Source: Alphaproteobacteria bacterium (GTDB lineage: Bacteria; Pseudomonadota; Alphaproteobacteria; Rhodobacterales; Rhodobacteraceae). From it: DNA of 33,125 bases. The stretch covers positions 1 to 33,125 of the forward strand of contig JAUIAS010000035.1 of assembly GCA_030425395.1 (NCBI GenBank), in the 5' to 3' direction. The notes beneath the pieces were generated by a model. It worked only from the letters and a program-made list of their open reading frames with translations, did no database searches and was not told the DNA's origin. Below, one piece after another: positions 25,222 through 33,125 of the stretch. Position numbers and translations under genes: made by a program. Positions within the stretch are counted from its first letter, which is position 1; the number at the start of each line of letters is the position of its first letter.

Positions 25222-25959
25222 ATGAACGCAAAAATCAGGCTGTATGTAGATCACCCCTTGGGGGCAGGGCAAACGGTTCCTTTGGACAAGGAACAGGCGC
25301 ATTACCTCTTTGGGGTGATGCGGCTGGGCGTGGGCGATGTCCTTCTGGTGTTTGACGGCACCTCTGGCGAGTGGCTGGCCGAGGTGACTCAGGCTGGCAA
25401 GCGGGCAGGCGAATTGCGTTGTATCGAACAGACCCGGCCGCTTTTGATGCCGCCTGATCTGTGGCTTTTGTTTGCGCCGATCAAGAAGGCCCGGACAGAC
25501 TTTATTGTTGAGAAGGCTGCCGAGATGGGCGCGCGGGAAATCCATCCTGTTCAAACGGCATTCACCAACTCTGACCGGATTCGTCAGGACAGGCTTCAGG
25601 CCCATGCGCGCGAAGCGGCAGAACAATGCGGTGGCACCTTTGTGCCTCGGGTGCGCGATCTGGCCCGGCTTGAACGTGTTCTGGATGCATGGCCCGAGGA
25701 ACGCCAGATCATCTTTTGTGACGAAGCCTTGGCGGGGCTGCGGGATCCCATCGCTCAGTTGTCGTCCAATCTGGGTCCCGATCAACCCGCGGCCATTCTG
25801 ATCGGCCCGGAGGGCGGATTTCGCGACGATGAACGCGCCCGCTTGGCCAAAATGCCTGTGGCCACCGCAATCAGCCTTGGGCCAAGAGTGTTGCGCGCGG
25901 ATACCGCCGCCGTTGCGGCGCTGACCCTTTGGCAAGGCGTCGCAGGGGATTGGCGATGA
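25222..25959 (+). CDS. rsmE: 16S rRNA (uracil1498-N3)-methyltransferase
   Basis: A 245-residue SPOUT-class enzyme that methylates U1498 of 16S rRNA with SAM. The C-terminal knot motifs are clear: ILIGPEGGF (about 192-200) and SLGPRVLRADTAAVAAL (about 218-234). An N-terminal PUA-like domain precedes them. VEKAAEMGAREIHPV at about 95-109 is also typical. The ATG lies 11 bases from the divergent ubiA start, so its promoter must lie within ubiA. Its stop overlaps the next start as ATGA. Confidence 0.94.
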   Translation: MNAKIRLYVDHPLGAGQTVPLDKEQAHYLFGVMRLGVGDVLLVFDGTSGEWLAEVTQAGKRAGELRCIEQTRPLLMPPDLWLLFAPIKKARTDFIVEKAAEMGAREIHPVQTAFTNSDRIRQDRLQAHAREAAEQCGGTFVPRVRDLARLERVLDAWPEERQIIFCDEALAGLRDPIAQLSSNLGPDQPAAILIGPEGGFRDDERARLAKMPVATAISLGPRVLRADTAAVAALTLWQGVAGDWR

Positions 25960-26480
25960 CGTTCGTGCGCCCTGAGGCGCGGGAAAACCTGTGGCGCGCC
26001 CGTGAGATGATCACAGGCTCCGGATTTGCCGCTCTGGGGGGATACTGGGTCATGGGGGTCGGCCTGCTGTCGTATCTGGGTGTGGTGTTCATCCTGCTGG
26101 GTGCCGCGCTGGGGGTTGTCGGATGGCAGCGTTTTCGATTTCGCGGCAAGGGCGGCGGCCAAGGCGTGGTTCAGGTCAACGAAGGCCAAATCGCATATTT
26201 CGGGCCGCTATCCGGTGGTGCCGTCGCGCTGTCTGATCTGGGCCGGGTTGCCCTTGATGGCGGATCTTTTCCCCGGCACTGGATATTGACGACAACGACC
26301 GGCGACCGGCTTCAAATCCCTGTGAACGCCGAAGGGGTCGAGGCGCTGTTCGATGTTTTTGCGGCTCTGCCGGGAATGCGAACGGAACGTATGCTGTCGA
26401 GTCTCAAGGCCGCGACACCGGTCACACGGGTGCTTTGGGAACGCCGTGAACTTGTGGCCGAGCGTCACCGCCTCCATTGA
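25956..26480 (+). CDS. Small membrane protein of unknown function
   Basis: A 174-residue protein with two adjacent hydrophobic segments (about 22-38 and 40-57) near the N-terminus and a soluble C-terminal part (GQIAYFGPLSGGAVALSDLG, then HWILTTTTGDRLQIPV) that looks beta-rich, somewhat like a PH-type domain. The start ATG overlaps the rsmE stop (ATGA) and follows AGGGGA. It is placed between rsmE and gshA, suggesting co-transcription with rsmE. No function recognised. Confidence 0.78.
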   Translation: MTFVRPEARENLWRAREMITGSGFAALGGYWVMGVGLLSYLGVVFILLGAALGVVGWQRFRFRGKGGGQGVVQVNEGQIAYFGPLSGGAVALSDLGRVALDGGSFPRHWILTTTTGDRLQIPVNAEGVEALFDVFAALPGMRTERMLSSLKAATPVTRVLWERRELVAERHRLH

Positions 26481-26545
26481 CACCCTGAGAATTTCGCCGC
26501 AGGTGTCGTTCGCGTAGAAACAAGACAGTATACGGGAGCGCGGCC

Positions 26546-27916
26546 ATGTCCATTCCTCAGTCCGGTGGCGGACCGATCGAACGCCACGAACAATTGGCCG
26601 AATATCTCGAAAGTGGTTGCAAACCCAAGGATGAATGGCGCATCGGCACCGAGCATGAAAAGTTCGGCTATTGCAAGGACACGCACAAGCCCTTGCCGTA
26701 TGACGGTCCACGCTCAATTCTGAAGATCCTCGAAGGACTGCGGGACCGCCACGGCTGGTCGCCCGTCACCGAAAGCGACAAACTGATCGGCCTTGTCAAG
26801 GACGGTGCCAACATCAGCCTTGAACCGGGCGGGCAGCTTGAGCTTTCGGGTGCCCCGCTCGAGACCATTCACCAGACCTGCGACGAGGTGAACGAACACC
26901 TTCGCGAGGTGAAGGATATCGCCGATGAAATCGGCGCGGGCTTTATCGGGTTGGGGGCTGCGCCTGAATGGTCGCACGAAGAAATGCCATTGATGCCCAA
27001 GGGCCGTTACAAGCTGATGGACGCCTACATGGATACGGTCGGCACCGCAGGCAAGGTGATGATGCGCCGGACATGCACCGTGCAGGTCAATCTTGATTTC
27101 GGATCCGAGGCCGACATGGTCAAGAAACTGCGCACCGCACTGGCACTGCAGCCTGTAGCGAACGCATTGTTCGGCAATTCGCCGTTCTTTGAAGGCAAGC
27201 CAAACAACCACAAATCGTGGCGTGGCTGGGTCTGGCGGCATCTGGATGATGCGCGCACCGGCATGTTGCCTTTCGTTTTCGACGAAGGCTTTGGGTTCGA
27301 AGCATGGGTGCAATACGCTCTGGATGTGCCGATGTATTTTGTCTACCGCGATGGCAAATACATCAACGCGCTGGGCCAGTCGTTCCGCGATTTCCTCAAG
27401 GGGGAACTGCCCGCTCTGCCCGGTGAAACTCCGACGCTCAGTGATTGGGCCGATCATCTGACAACCGTTTTCCCCGAAGCCCGCATCAAGAAGTATATTG
27501 AAATGCGTGGTGCCGATGGTGGGCCGTGGCGGCGTCTTTGCGCCTTGCCAGCCTATTGGGTCGGGTTGATGTATGACCAATCCTCGTTGGATGCGGCATG
27601 GGATCTGGCCAAGGGCTGGGATGCGGAAACGCGTGAGGAAATGCGCATTGCGGCATCGGTCGATGGGATGGCCGCAAAGGTCAATGGAATATCCATGATG
27701 GATCTGGCCCGTGAAACCGTCGCAATTTCCAAGGAAGGTCTCAAGGCCCGCGCCAAACCCGGCCTCGGCGGTATGGTGCCCGACGAACGCCATTTCCTGC
27801 ATGCGCTGGAAGAAAGCATCGAAACCGGCAAGGCTCCGGCGGATGAGCTTCTGGATTGCTACAACGGCGAATGGAACGGCGATCTCAGCCGCATCTACGG
27901 TGACTTCAGCTACTGA
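26546..27916 (+). CDS. gshA: Glutamate--cysteine ligase (plant/alphaproteobacterial type)
   Basis: A 456-residue cytosolic enzyme for the ATP-dependent first step of glutathione synthesis. It belongs to the GCS2-like group shared by alphaproteobacteria and plants rather than the E. coli type. Typical stretches are WRIGTEHEKFGYC (31-43), ISLEPGGQLELSGAP, MMRRTCTVQVNLDFGSE, and FEAWVQYALDVPMYFVYRDG. GGGAG seven bases before the ATG supports the start. The gene ends six bases from the convergent plsY stop, and its terminator lies inside plsY. Confidence 0.95.
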   Translation: MSIPQSGGGPIERHEQLAEYLESGCKPKDEWRIGTEHEKFGYCKDTHKPLPYDGPRSILKILEGLRDRHGWSPVTESDKLIGLVKDGANISLEPGGQLELSGAPLETIHQTCDEVNEHLREVKDIADEIGAGFIGLGAAPEWSHEEMPLMPKGRYKLMDAYMDTVGTAGKVMMRRTCTVQVNLDFGSEADMVKKLRTALALQPVANALFGNSPFFEGKPNNHKSWRGWVWRHLDDARTGMLPFVFDEGFGFEAWVQYALDVPMYFVYRDGKYINALGQSFRDFLKGELPALPGETPTLSDWADHLTTVFPEARIKKYIEMRGADGGPWRRLCALPAYWVGLMYDQSSLDAAWDLAKGWDAETREEMRIAASVDGMAAKVNGISMMDLARETVAISKEGLKARAKPGLGGMVPDERHFLHALEESIETGKAPADELLDCYNGEWNGDLSRIYGDFSY

Positions 27917-27922
27917 GTGCGG

Positions 27923-28534
27923 TCAGGATTTCTTTTGACCGATCTTCGGCTCCGTGCCCGCACGGAGCCGTTTTATATTCTCGCGGTGGCGCCAAAACAC
28001 CAACAGTGTAACGACCATACCGACAAAGATCGCATCCCCGCGCTCGAACACCACCAGCCAAATGGTTGAAGTGGACGCCGCGACCAGCGCGCCCATCGAC
28101 GATACCCGTGTGAGCGCCGCCCCAACGAGCCATGACGCGCAGCAGGCCAACCCGACGGGCCACGCAAACGCGATCCAGAGGCCCAGAAACGTGGCCACGC
28201 CCTTGCCTCCGCGGAACCCGAGCCAAACGGGATAACAATGCCCAACAAAGGCAGCAAACCCGGCCAGAAGTGCGGCATCCTCTCCGGCCAAGGCGCGTCC
28301 AAGCAAAAGTGCCGCCGCTCCCTTGCCTCCATCGAGTATCAATGTCAGCGCCGCCGCCAGCTTATTGCCGGTCCGCAGCACATTCGTCGCCCCGATATTG
28401 CCCGAGCCGATTTCACGCAGATTGCCAAGGTTCATTGCGCGGGCCAGAACCATACCGAACGGGATCGACCCCAGTAGATAACCGATGACGGCCCAGACAA
28501 GCAGACCCTGCATTGAACTTTCGATAACAGGCAT
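27923..28534 (-). CDS. plsY: Acyl-phosphate:glycerol-3-phosphate acyltransferase
   Basis: A 203-residue polytopic membrane enzyme that acylates glycerol 3-phosphate from acyl phosphate, the first step of phospholipid synthesis. Conserved loops are visible: GSIPFGMVLAR, GSGNIGATNVLRTG and FRGGKGVATFLG. Two adjacent ATG codons (28537 and 28534) exist. GGAGG lies two and five bases before them, so the second is favoured; it overlaps the pyrX stop by one base. It is the last gene of the pyrB operon. Confidence 0.92.
   Translation of the reverse strand: MPVIESSMQGLLVWAVIGYLLGSIPFGMVLARAMNLGNLREIGSGNIGATNVLRTGNKLAAALTLILDGGKGAAALLLGRALAGEDAALLAGFAAFVGHCYPVWLGFRGGKGVATFLGLWIAFAWPVGLACCASWLVGAALTRVSSMGALVAASTSTIWLVVFERGDAIFVGMVVTLLVFWRHRENIKRLRAGTEPKIGQKKS
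27947..27974 (+). terminator. Strong intrinsic terminator of gshA, inside plsY
   Basis: A perfect ten-base-pair GC-rich stem (27947-27956 with 27961-27970) with a CCCG loop is followed at once by TTTTAT. It lies 31 bases after the gshA stop, within the last codons of the convergent plsY gene. The minus-strand side lacks a T-run, so it works for gshA only. Confidence 0.82.
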
Positions 28535-29811
28535 CATGGCCTCCGGTACACTTCGTTCCCGGATACATAGCACGCCAGAACCCGGCCTTGCATCCTTTGG
28601 CCGTCAAAAGGTGTATTTTTGGATTTGGAGTGCAGCGTAAAGCGATCCAGAATGAACGGAACATTCGGATCGAACAGAACCAGATCCGCAGGCGCGCCGC
28701 GTCCCAGATGCCCGCAGGCCAGCCCCAATCGACGCGCCGGGTTCAGAGACAGTGCCCGGAACAGCGCGGGCAACCCGATGTGCCCTGCATGATACAGGCG
28801 CAACGCGGCTGGCAGCAGGGTTTCCAACCCAACCGCACCACTGGCCGCTTCTTCAAAGGGCAGGCGTTTGCTTTCTTCATCTTGCGGTGTGTGCATCGAA
28901 GACAGCGTGTCGATCAAGCCGGAAGCCAACGCCTCGACGACGGCCAGCCGGTCATCTTCCGAACGCAGCGGCGGCTTCACCTTGAAGAAGGTTCGGTAAT
29001 CGGCCACGTCCAATTCATTCAGCGTCAGGTGGTGTATCGACGTGCCCGCGGTGATGTCGAACCCGTTTGCCTTGGCCCGTTCCAACGCGGGCAGCGCGCG
29101 CGCAGTTGTGATCTGGTCCGCGTGATACCGCGCGCCGGTCATCTCGATCAGCGCGATATCACGGTCCAGCCCCATGCGTTCGGCCATCGCGGTGACAGCG
29201 GGCAGCCCGCGCAAGGATGCGAACTGGCCCGACGTCGCCGCAGCGCCGGCACTCAGCCCCGGTTCCTGCGGGTGGGCGATGATAAGCGCGCCGAGTGACC
29301 GCGCATAGGTCAATGCGCGCGAAAAGACCTTGGTATCGCGCACGATGTTGTCGCAATCGGTGAAGGCCACTGCACCCGCATCCATGAGGAACCCGATTTC
29401 CGTCATTTCGCGGCCCTCGCGCCCCTTGGTCAGCGCCGCCATGGGCAGCACGTTGACCGGGGTGGTTTCCTTGGCCCGGCGCATGACGAATTCCAGGGTT
29501 TCGGGATTGTCGATCGCCGGGCTGGTGTCGGGGCGTGTGACCATCGTTGTCACACCGCCAGCGGCCGCTGCGGCCCCTGCCGAACGAAAGGATTCCTTGT
29601 GTCGCTCGCCGGGTTCGCAAACCTTGACCCCGATATCGACAATACCCGGGGCCAGAACCTTGCCTGCGCAATCAATAATTTCGCGCGCGTCCGGAGGCGT
29701 GTCATTGGTTCCTGTTGCCGCGATGGCTCCATCCTTGATGGCCAGCCACCCCCGCGTTGTGGTGTCGGTCAGGGGGCAGACAAGCTGCGCGTTGGTGAAT
29801 AGCAGATCCAT
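28534..29811 (-). CDS. pyrX: Inactive dihydroorotase homologue (PyrX / PyrC-like)
   Basis: A 425-residue amidohydrolase-fold protein of the class I dihydroorotase family. The metal-binding HxH and following Arg of the usual HVHLREPG motif are replaced: residues 61-68 read GVKVCEPG (G61, K63, C65). The catalytic Asp of the TDHAPH motif is M306 (SSMHTPQ). H180 and the FTD Asp remain. It is therefore unlikely to cyclise carbamoyl aspartate. Inactive homologues are known to form a structural complex with aspartate carbamoyltransferase in Pseudomonas. The ATG at 29811 follows AAGGAAAG; the frame upstream to 29997 is spurious. An active PyrC should be encoded elsewhere. Confidence 0.85.
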   Translation of the reverse strand: MDLLFTNAQLVCPLTDTTTRGWLAIKDGAIAATGTNDTPPDAREIIDCAGKVLAPGIVDIGVKVCEPGERHKESFRSAGAAAAAGGVTTMVTRPDTSPAIDNPETLEFVMRRAKETTPVNVLPMAALTKGREGREMTEIGFLMDAGAVAFTDCDNIVRDTKVFSRALTYARSLGALIIAHPQEPGLSAGAAATSGQFASLRGLPAVTAMAERMGLDRDIALIEMTGARYHADQITTARALPALERAKANGFDITAGTSIHHLTLNELDVADYRTFFKVKPPLRSEDDRLAVVEALASGLIDTLSSMHTPQDEESKRLPFEEAASGAVGLETLLPAALRLYHAGHIGLPALFRALSLNPARRLGLACGHLGRGAPADLVLFDPNVPFILDRFTLHSKSKNTPFDGQRMQGRVLACYVSGNEVYRRP

Positions 29812-29834
29812 GCGTGGTCTTTCCTTGCCGGTCC

Positions 29835-30389
29835 CTAAGTCAGTATCAGCCAGATTGCGGCCACCAGAGCGACCAGAACAGCGATAACGTATCGACCCAT
29901 GCGCATCCCGCGCGCGGTGCCGCCTTTCTGTGTGGTGCGTGCCCTTCCCGAATATAGACGTGCGCTTTGCACAGTCTCGACCGGCTCGGCGCGCCAATTC
30001 GGAAGGGGTTCGCCATAGGTGCCGATCAGCTTGAGAGCCGGAATCGGTGACAATACCTGTGCAAATCCGCCGAAGGCGGCGGAGTAGGCGATCAGAACCC
30101 AGCCCCCTAGCGCGTTCAGTTTCGCCTTGTCAGGAGCCAGCACAGCAGGGTCGATGCCGTTTCCCGTCTCCAGATAACCGCTAAGTCCCAGCCCCTCCAG
30201 ATCGGTAAGCGGAAAGACCTCTACAAAGTCCGAATCCAAGTGGCGCGTGCCCAACGCGATTTCCTGCGCGGATGCTGTGTCCTCACCTGCGGGGGCGTTA
30301 TTGCGCAGGGCTGTTGCCTCCGCATCCCCCATAGACAGCGCAAATACCCGCACCACGCCGCGTTCGTTCGGGGCGATTGTCAGGCTCAT
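29835..30389 (-). CDS. Tail-anchored protein in the pyrB-pyrX operon, unknown function
   Basis: A 184-residue protein. The N-terminal 95 residues are soluble, a weakly hydrophobic stretch ([19 protein letters not shown]) follows, then a basic linker ([16 protein letters not shown]). A single membrane span reaches the very C-terminus (about 166-184). Its start overlaps the pyrB stop as ATGA, and pyrX starts 23 bases after its stop. I recall similar genes at this place in Rhodobacteraceae. A role in placing the PyrB/PyrX complex at the membrane is a guess from position. Confidence 0.75.
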   Translation of the reverse strand: MSLTIAPNERGVVRVFALSMGDAEATALRNNAPAGEDTASAQEIALGTRHLDSDFVEVFPLTDLEGLGLSGYLETGNGIDPAVLAPDKAKLNALGGWVLIAYSAAFGGFAQVLSPIPALKLIGTYGEPLPNWRAEPVETVQSARLYSGRARTTQKGGTARGMRMGRYVIAVLVALVAAIWLILT

Positions 30390-31339
30390 GCCGCGTCCGG
30401 ATCAGCGCGGTTTGTGCGCAGGTTACGGGCGAGCAGGTCCATTGCAGCCATGCGCACGGCGACGCCCATTTCCACCTGTTCCTGAATGACCGACCGGTTG
30501 ATGTCGTCGGCGATCTCGCCATCAATCTCAACACCACGGTTCATCGGACCGGGGTGCATCACGATGGCGTCTGGTTTGGCCAATGCCAGCTTTTCCGCGT
30601 CCAGACCATATCGGTGGTAATATTCGCGTTCCGAAGGGATAAATCCGCCGTCCATGCGTTCCTTCTGCAGGCGCAGCATCATGACCACGTCAACGTCTTT
30701 CAGTCCCTCGCTCATGTCGTCGTAGACCTCGACGCCAAAACGCTCGATCTGGGCGGGCATCAGCGTGGGCGGCCCGACAAGCCGTATCCGGCTTTCCATC
30801 TTGCCGAGAAGCAAAATGTTGGAGCGGGCCACGCGGCTGTGGGCGATATCCCCGCAAATCGCGATGTTGAGCCGGTGAAGCCGTCCCTTGGCGCGTCGGA
30901 TGGTCAGCGCATCCAACAACGCCTGCGTTGGGTGTTCGTGGCGGCCATCCCCGGCATTCAGCACGGCGCAGTTGACCTTTTGCGCCAACAGGTCAACCGC
31001 GCCGGAATGTGGGTGGCGGACCACCAGAAGATCGGGATGCATCGCGTTCAGGGTCAGGGCGGTGTCGATCAGGGTCTCCCCCTTTTTGATCGAACTGGCC
31101 TGCATCGCCATGTTCATCACATCGGCCCCCAGACGTTTCCCGGCGATTTCAAAGGACGCCTGCGTGCGGGTCGAGGTTTCGAAGAACATGTTGATTTGCG
31201 TCAGCCCCGACAGAATGTCCGAGTGTTTTGCCGCCTGACGGTTCAGCGTCACGTAATCTTCGGCCAGATCGAGGATCGCGGTAATTTCGTCTGGGCGCAG
31301 GGCTTCGATGCCTAGCAGGTGTCGGTGCGGAAAAGACAT
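30386..31339 (-). CDS. pyrB: Aspartate carbamoyltransferase catalytic subunit
   Basis: A 317-residue cytosolic enzyme joining carbamoyl phosphate and aspartate in pyrimidine synthesis. Carbamoyl-phosphate site STRT (56-59) lies in [13 protein letters not shown], followed by [23 protein letters not shown], and the aspartate-binding [11 protein letters not shown]. No regulatory pyrI gene is nearby; the dead dihydroorotase downstream is the likely structural partner. GAGGGGA before the ATG supports the start. Confidence 0.95.
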   Translation of the reverse strand: MSFPHRHLLGIEALRPDEITAILDLAEDYVTLNRQAAKHSDILSGLTQINMFFETSTRTQASFEIAGKRLGADVMNMAMQASSIKKGETLIDTALTLNAMHPDLLVVRHPHSGAVDLLAQKVNCAVLNAGDGRHEHPTQALLDALTIRRAKGRLHRLNIAICGDIAHSRVARSNILLLGKMESRIRLVGPPTLMPAQIERFGVEVYDDMSEGLKDVDVVMMLRLQKERMDGGFIPSEREYYHRYGLDAEKLALAKPDAIVMHPGPMNRGVEIDGEIADDINRSVIQEQVEMGVAVRMAAMDLLARNLRTNRADPDAA

Positions 31340-31369
31340 GGCGCGGCGATCCCCTCAAGCTGTTGACCG

Positions 31370-31398
31370 CTTATAGGAAGCCTCGTGCGCAGGGGCAA
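31370..31398 (-). promoter_or_regulatory. Putative pyrB promoter
   Basis: On the minus strand TTGCCC (31398-31393) and TATAAG (31375-31370) are exactly 17 bases apart, with the -10 about 30 bases before the pyrB ATG. This is one of the best promoter matches in the window and should drive the four-gene operon through plsY. Confidence 0.5.
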
Positions 31399-31454
31399 TA
31401 TGCCCGACGGGATTGAGGTTTTCCCCCTGCGCGCCACAGGCTATCGTGCCCGCT

Positions 31455-32219
31455 ATGGAATCGGCATTGGATCACACTGCGGCGCGGGCCCTGCTGGAAT
31501 GGCAGGTGGAACTGGGTGTGACCGAGGCGATTCTTGATGCGCCGGTCAATCGCTTTGAACTGGCCGACAAGGTCCCCGCCAAGCCGCCCTCGGCAGTCGC
31601 AGCAGACGCCGCCGCCCGTGACAAGCCCGACCCGGTGCGTATCGCGCAGCAGGCCGCCGCGCAGGCCGGTGATCTGGATGCGCTGAGGGCCGCCATGGCA
31701 GGATATGAGCATTGCGAATTGAAACGCGGCGCGCGCAACCTTGTCTTTGCCGATGGAGTCGCGGGTGCGGCTGTGATGATCATCGGCGAAGCCCCCGGCC
31801 GCGAAGAGGATAGCAAGGGTTTGCCGTTTGTCGGACGGGCCGGGCTTTTGCTGGACCGGATGCTGACGGCGGTCGATCTGTCGCGGGATCGAAATGTCTA
31901 TATCACGAACGTGCTGCCGTGGCGTCCGCCGCAAAACCGGGATCCGCGCCCCGATGAAATTGCCATGATGAAACCTTTTCTGGAGCGGCACGTGCAGTTG
32001 GCCAAGCCCAAGTTTCTGGTGTTGATGGGCAACCATGCCTGTCAGGCGGTTCTGGGCCGCAAGGGAATAACCCGGATTCGCGGCAACTGGACCGAAGCTT
32101 TTGGATGTCCGGCTTTGCCGATGTTCCATCCGGCCTATCTATTGCGGACGCCGGCCGCCAAACGCGAGGCATGGGCTGATCTTCTGGATTTGTCTGCGCG
32201 CCTTGAACCGGCCAAGTGA
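31455..32219 (+). CDS. Uracil-DNA glycosylase, family 4-like without canonical Fe-S cysteines
   Basis: A 254-residue base-excision repair enzyme. Motif 1 is GEAPGREED (111-119), FVGRAGLLLDRML follows, then VYITNV-RPPQNR and the catalytic HPAYLLR (225-231), which place it with family 4 glycosylases. Those normally bind a [4Fe-4S] cluster with four cysteines. Here only C87 matches; Y84, W156 and a Met near 171 occupy the other positions. An N-terminal extension of about 70 residues is Ala/Pro rich. The frame opens at a TTG (31413), but the ATG at 31455 starts the conserved ALDHTAARALLEW region. Confidence 0.85.
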   Translation: MESALDHTAARALLEWQVELGVTEAILDAPVNRFELADKVPAKPPSAVAADAAARDKPDPVRIAQQAAAQAGDLDALRAAMAGYEHCELKRGARNLVFADGVAGAAVMIIGEAPGREEDSKGLPFVGRAGLLLDRMLTAVDLSRDRNVYITNVLPWRPPQNRDPRPDEIAMMKPFLERHVQLAKPKFLVLMGNHACQAVLGRKGITRIRGNWTEAFGCPALPMFHPAYLLRTPAAKREAWADLLDLSARLEPAK

Positions 32220-32258
32220 CCCGTTTTGCAACCAAATGTTTGATCAGGATTCAAAACC

Positions 32259-32801
32259 ATGAGCCGCATCGACGAAACCAAGGACTTTATCGCGGTGAGA
32301 ATTGCCGTTCTCACGGTTTCCGACACCCGCAGCATGGATGAGGACAGGTCCGGCCAGGTGCTGGTCGATCGCATTGCGGCGGCGGGCCATGTGCTTGCCG
32401 ATCGCCAGATCGTTCGGGACGAACGTGCCGACATCGCCGCGCAACTGCGACGCTGGGTTGCAGACGACGCTGTCGATGTCGTGATTTCCACCGGGGGCAC
32501 GGGGCTGACCGGGCGCGATGTTACGGTCGAGGCGCATCGCGATGTCTACGAAAAGGAAATTGATGCCTTTGGCACCGTGTTCACCATCGTTTCAATGAAC
32601 AAGATCGGGACCAGCGCGATCCAGTCCCGCGCGACCGGTGGAGTGGCGGGTGGCACCTATCTGTTTGCGCTGCCGGGCAGCCCCGGTGCCTGCAAGGACG
32701 CCTGGGACGAGATATTGTCTCTGCAGCTCGATTATCGGCATCGTCCCTGTAACTTTGTCGAGATCATGCCGCGTCTTGATGAGCATCAACGACGGAAATA
32801 G
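32259..32801 (+). CDS. moaB: MoaB/Mog-family molybdopterin adenylyltransferase
   Basis: A 180-residue protein of the MoaB/Mog family, which adenylates molybdopterin before molybdenum insertion. Signature segments are AVLTVSDTRSMDEDRSG near the N-terminus, VVISTGGTGLTGRDVT, and LFALPGSPGACKDAWDE near the C-terminus. AGGAT lies eight bases before the ATG. It starts 39 bases after the glycosylase stop, so the two may be co-transcribed. Its pathway partners moaD/moaE are about 10 kb away in this window. MoaB proteins in some bacteria are inactive, so activity is not certain. Confidence 0.88.
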   Translation: MSRIDETKDFIAVRIAVLTVSDTRSMDEDRSGQVLVDRIAAAGHVLADRQIVRDERADIAAQLRRWVADDAVDVVISTGGTGLTGRDVTVEAHRDVYEKEIDAFGTVFTIVSMNKIGTSAIQSRATGGVAGGTYLFALPGSPGACKDAWDEILSLQLDYRHRPCNFVEIMPRLDEHQRRK

Positions 32802-32882
32802 CGCAACAATGCGTTAAATGAGAAACCGCCGCGCGGCGCGCCCGCGCACCGGTCGGTCTTGTAATAGCTTTGGGGTGGATGG

Positions 32883-33125
32883 ATGCGGTTTCTGAGAAGA
32901 AGTCTGGTGGGCGTATTCCTGGCTGGGATCGCGATTGCCTTGCTTGGATTTGCCGCCCAGTCCGTCATAGGGGCCGTTCAGGACCGCATGGCCGAGGACA
33001 AGGTCGCGCCACCTGCGCGCGAGCGTGTGTTCGCGGTCAACACGGATGTGGCCACGCTGGAAACGATTGCGCCGGTGCTGGACGTATTTGGCGAAGTTCA
33101 GAGCCGACGATCGCTGGAACTGCGA
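32883..33125 (+). CDS. Efflux RND transporter periplasmic adaptor (membrane fusion protein), N-terminal part
   Basis: The first 81 codons of a gene that runs off the window. A basic N-terminus and membrane segment (about 8-25) are followed by RERVFAVNTDVATLETIAPVL and FGEVQSRRSLEL, the start of the first beta-strand/lipoyl region of HlyD/RND adaptors. Such proteins connect an inner-membrane RND pump to the outer membrane. A GGGGTGG site precedes the ATG. The pump gene is expected just downstream. Confidence 0.72.
   Translation, partial: MRFLRRSLVGVFLAGIAIALLGFAAQSVIGAVQDRMAEDKVAPPARERVFAVNTDVATLETIAPVLDVFGEVQSRRSLELR

Noticed and set aside
26714-27802. Minus-strand frame of 362 codons opposite gshA
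   Set aside because: Antisense shadow of gshA without family features.
30377-31315. Plus-strand frame of 312 codons opposite pyrB
   Set aside because: It mirrors pyrB almost exactly and shows His-rich shadow composition.
32828-32850. GC-only palindromic stretch before the membrane fusion gene
   Set aside because: Short CG-alternating palindromes arise easily at this composition and there is no T-run or promoter support.

Overview
The window looks like the chromosome of an alphaproteobacterium of the order Rhodobacterales (roseobacter-like). Reasons: GC-rich coding, a uvrC-pgsA-moaD-moaE block, ubiA divergent from rsmE with a plant-type gshA nearby, a pyrB/inactive-dihydroorotase pair, and a fused TRAP permease paired with a TAXI receptor. 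The taxonomic call rests on remembered family resemblance and gene order, not on a search. Coding is dense; no RNA genes or CRISPR arrays were recognised, and no gene-free stretch exceeds 300 bases.

Region 1 (1-10051) is a catabolic island. The left edge holds the first codons of an IS3-type transposase. Next, on the minus strand, come biotin carboxylase, enoyl-CoA hydratase, carboxyltransferase and a DUF1446/AtuA protein, tightly coupled. This set matches the acyclic terpene utilisation (atu; citronellol/geraniol) genes better than the leucine (liu) set. A TetR regulator and three short-chain dehydrogenases lie on the plus strand, with an EthD-like gene opposite. The biotin carboxylase stops about 16 codons after the biotinyl lysine, exactly where the insertion sequence begins, so the operon is probably damaged.

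Region 2 (10294-15345) has a SAM methyltransferase and a minus-strand transport block: a MarR-family regulator, a TAXI-type receptor and a fused TRAP permease. A hairpin sits between receptor and permease.

Region 3 (15550-21860), on the plus strand, has an S49 peptidase, a 54-residue zinc-ribbon membrane peptide and a Na+/Ca2+ exchanger-family protein in tight coupling. A pteridine-reductase-like SDR, uvrC, pgsA, moaD and moaE follow.

Region 4 (21864-27916) has a minus-strand ubiA - BON/OmpA protein - coiled-coil membrane protein series. Divergent from ubiA are rsmE, a small membrane protein and gshA.

Region 5 (27923-33125) has minus-strand pyrB, a tail-anchored protein, a catalytically dead dihydroorotase (PyrX-like) and plsY, coupled by overlaps or short gaps. 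Divergent genes are a family-4-like uracil-DNA glycosylase lacking most Fe-S cysteines, a MoaB/Mog-type protein, and the start of a membrane fusion protein. I see no wholly new multi-gene system. The strongest leads are the IS-truncated carboxylase, the dead dihydroorotase with its membrane-anchored neighbour, the glycosylase without its cluster ligands, and the repeat-rich MarR control region.
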